Shown here one piece after another: positions 39,944-40,050 of a stretch of DNA of 40,050 nt. The stretch comes from Microvirga splendida. Its GTDB lineage: Bacteria > Pseudomonadota > Alphaproteobacteria > Rhizobiales > Beijerinckiaceae. Where the stretch lies: assembly GCF_016427565.1 (NCBI RefSeq), contig NZ_JAELXT010000037.1, forward strand, positions 1-40,050. Reading direction: 5' to 3'. Positions within the stretch are counted from its first letter, which is position 1. The number at the start of each line of letters is the position of its first letter. The position numbers and the translations under genes are program-made. Below the pieces are notes generated by a model. The model was given only the letters and a program-made list of their open reading frames with translations, did not search any database and had not been told where the DNA came from.

Positions 39944-40050
39944 TTAATCCTCTCCCATTCCCGGAGTTTCAAGCAGGATTTCGCGTTTCCCGGCGTGGTT
40001 TGCGGGACCGACGATGCCCTCCTGCTCCATGCGCTCCATGAGCGAGGCCG
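39944..40050 (-). CDS. ftsK: DNA translocase FtsK, C-terminal end only
   Basis: The last 34 codons of a gene running off the right edge. The translation begins ASLMERMEQEGIVGPANHAG and continues KREILLE before a short tail and TAA at 39944-39946. This matches the end of the FtsK gamma (KOPS-reading winged helix) domain. FtsK pumps DNA at the division septum and activates XerCD at dif. Position next to lolA supports it. The 101-bp spacer before lolA shows no obvious terminator. Confidence 0.9.
   Translation of the reverse strand, partial: ASLMERMEQEGIVGPANHAGKREILLETPGMGED

Noticed and set aside
1..40050. tRNA, rRNA, insertion sequence or prophage genes
   Set aside because: Reading both strands gave no cloverleaf-like segment, transposase or integrase signature; the only foreign-looking gene is the nuclease at 23436-24482.

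Overview
The window looks like the replication-origin region of a high-GC alphaproteobacterium, most likely a Hyphomicrobiales (Rhizobiales) member near Methylobacteriaceae/Microvirga. The evidence is the gene order smr-mltA-tim44 / secB / dnaQ-coaE-aroE-maf-ppsR / hemE-hemJ-rho / mnmE-mnmG-rsmG-parA-parB / holA-lptE-leuS, the use of HemJ rather than HemG or HemY, and the types of palindromic intergenic repeat. The genus is an inference; the class is well supported.

Left arm (1-8811). A broken or partial LysE-type exporter sits at the edge. A tightly overlapping minus-strand cluster follows (tim44-like, mltA, smr, XRE regulator), diverging from secB. An alpha/beta hydrolase lies between secB and a minus-strand operon dnaQ-coaE-aroE, then maf-ppsR.

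Origin (8812-9191). The 380-bp spacer between ppsR (minus) and hemE (plus) is the predicted chromosomal oriC. It holds one perfect DnaA box, TTAA pairs at CtrA-type spacing, an AT-rich run and nine GANTC (CcrM-type) sites. This matches the position of the Caulobacter origin between the hemE and CC0001-type genes. Most genes on each side are transcribed away from it.

Right arm (9192-23299). hemE and hemJ (haem synthesis) are followed by rho, a DUF2254 membrane protein, a 32-residue membrane micro-protein, a divergent DMT exporter/Lrp regulator pair, a DUF255 thioredoxin-fold protein, and the tRNA-modification/partition block mnmE-mnmG-rsmG-parA-parB. Two perfect parS sites lie in this block, one upstream of mnmG and one inside the rsmG coding sequence. 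oriC, parS and ParAB together form the origin-segregation module.

Insertion and further right (23300-40050). A clearly AT-richer gene with a C-terminal PD-(D/E)XK nuclease motif interrupts the conserved parB-holA junction; it is the best candidate for an accessory or defence function. Then come holA-lptE-leuS, the PLP-homeostasis protein YggS, a small secreted protein, an ABC-F ATPase with possible leader ORFs, an L,D-transpeptidase/ATP-grasp pair, a response regulator with a cyclic-nucleotide-binding partner, a chemoreceptor, a Gfo/Idh oxidoreductase, xth, a LolA-like protein and the very end of ftsK.

Intergenic spaces carry at least three kinds of palindromic repeat, including a roughly 100-bp family with covarying stems. 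I found no tRNA, rRNA, CRISPR array or insertion sequence.
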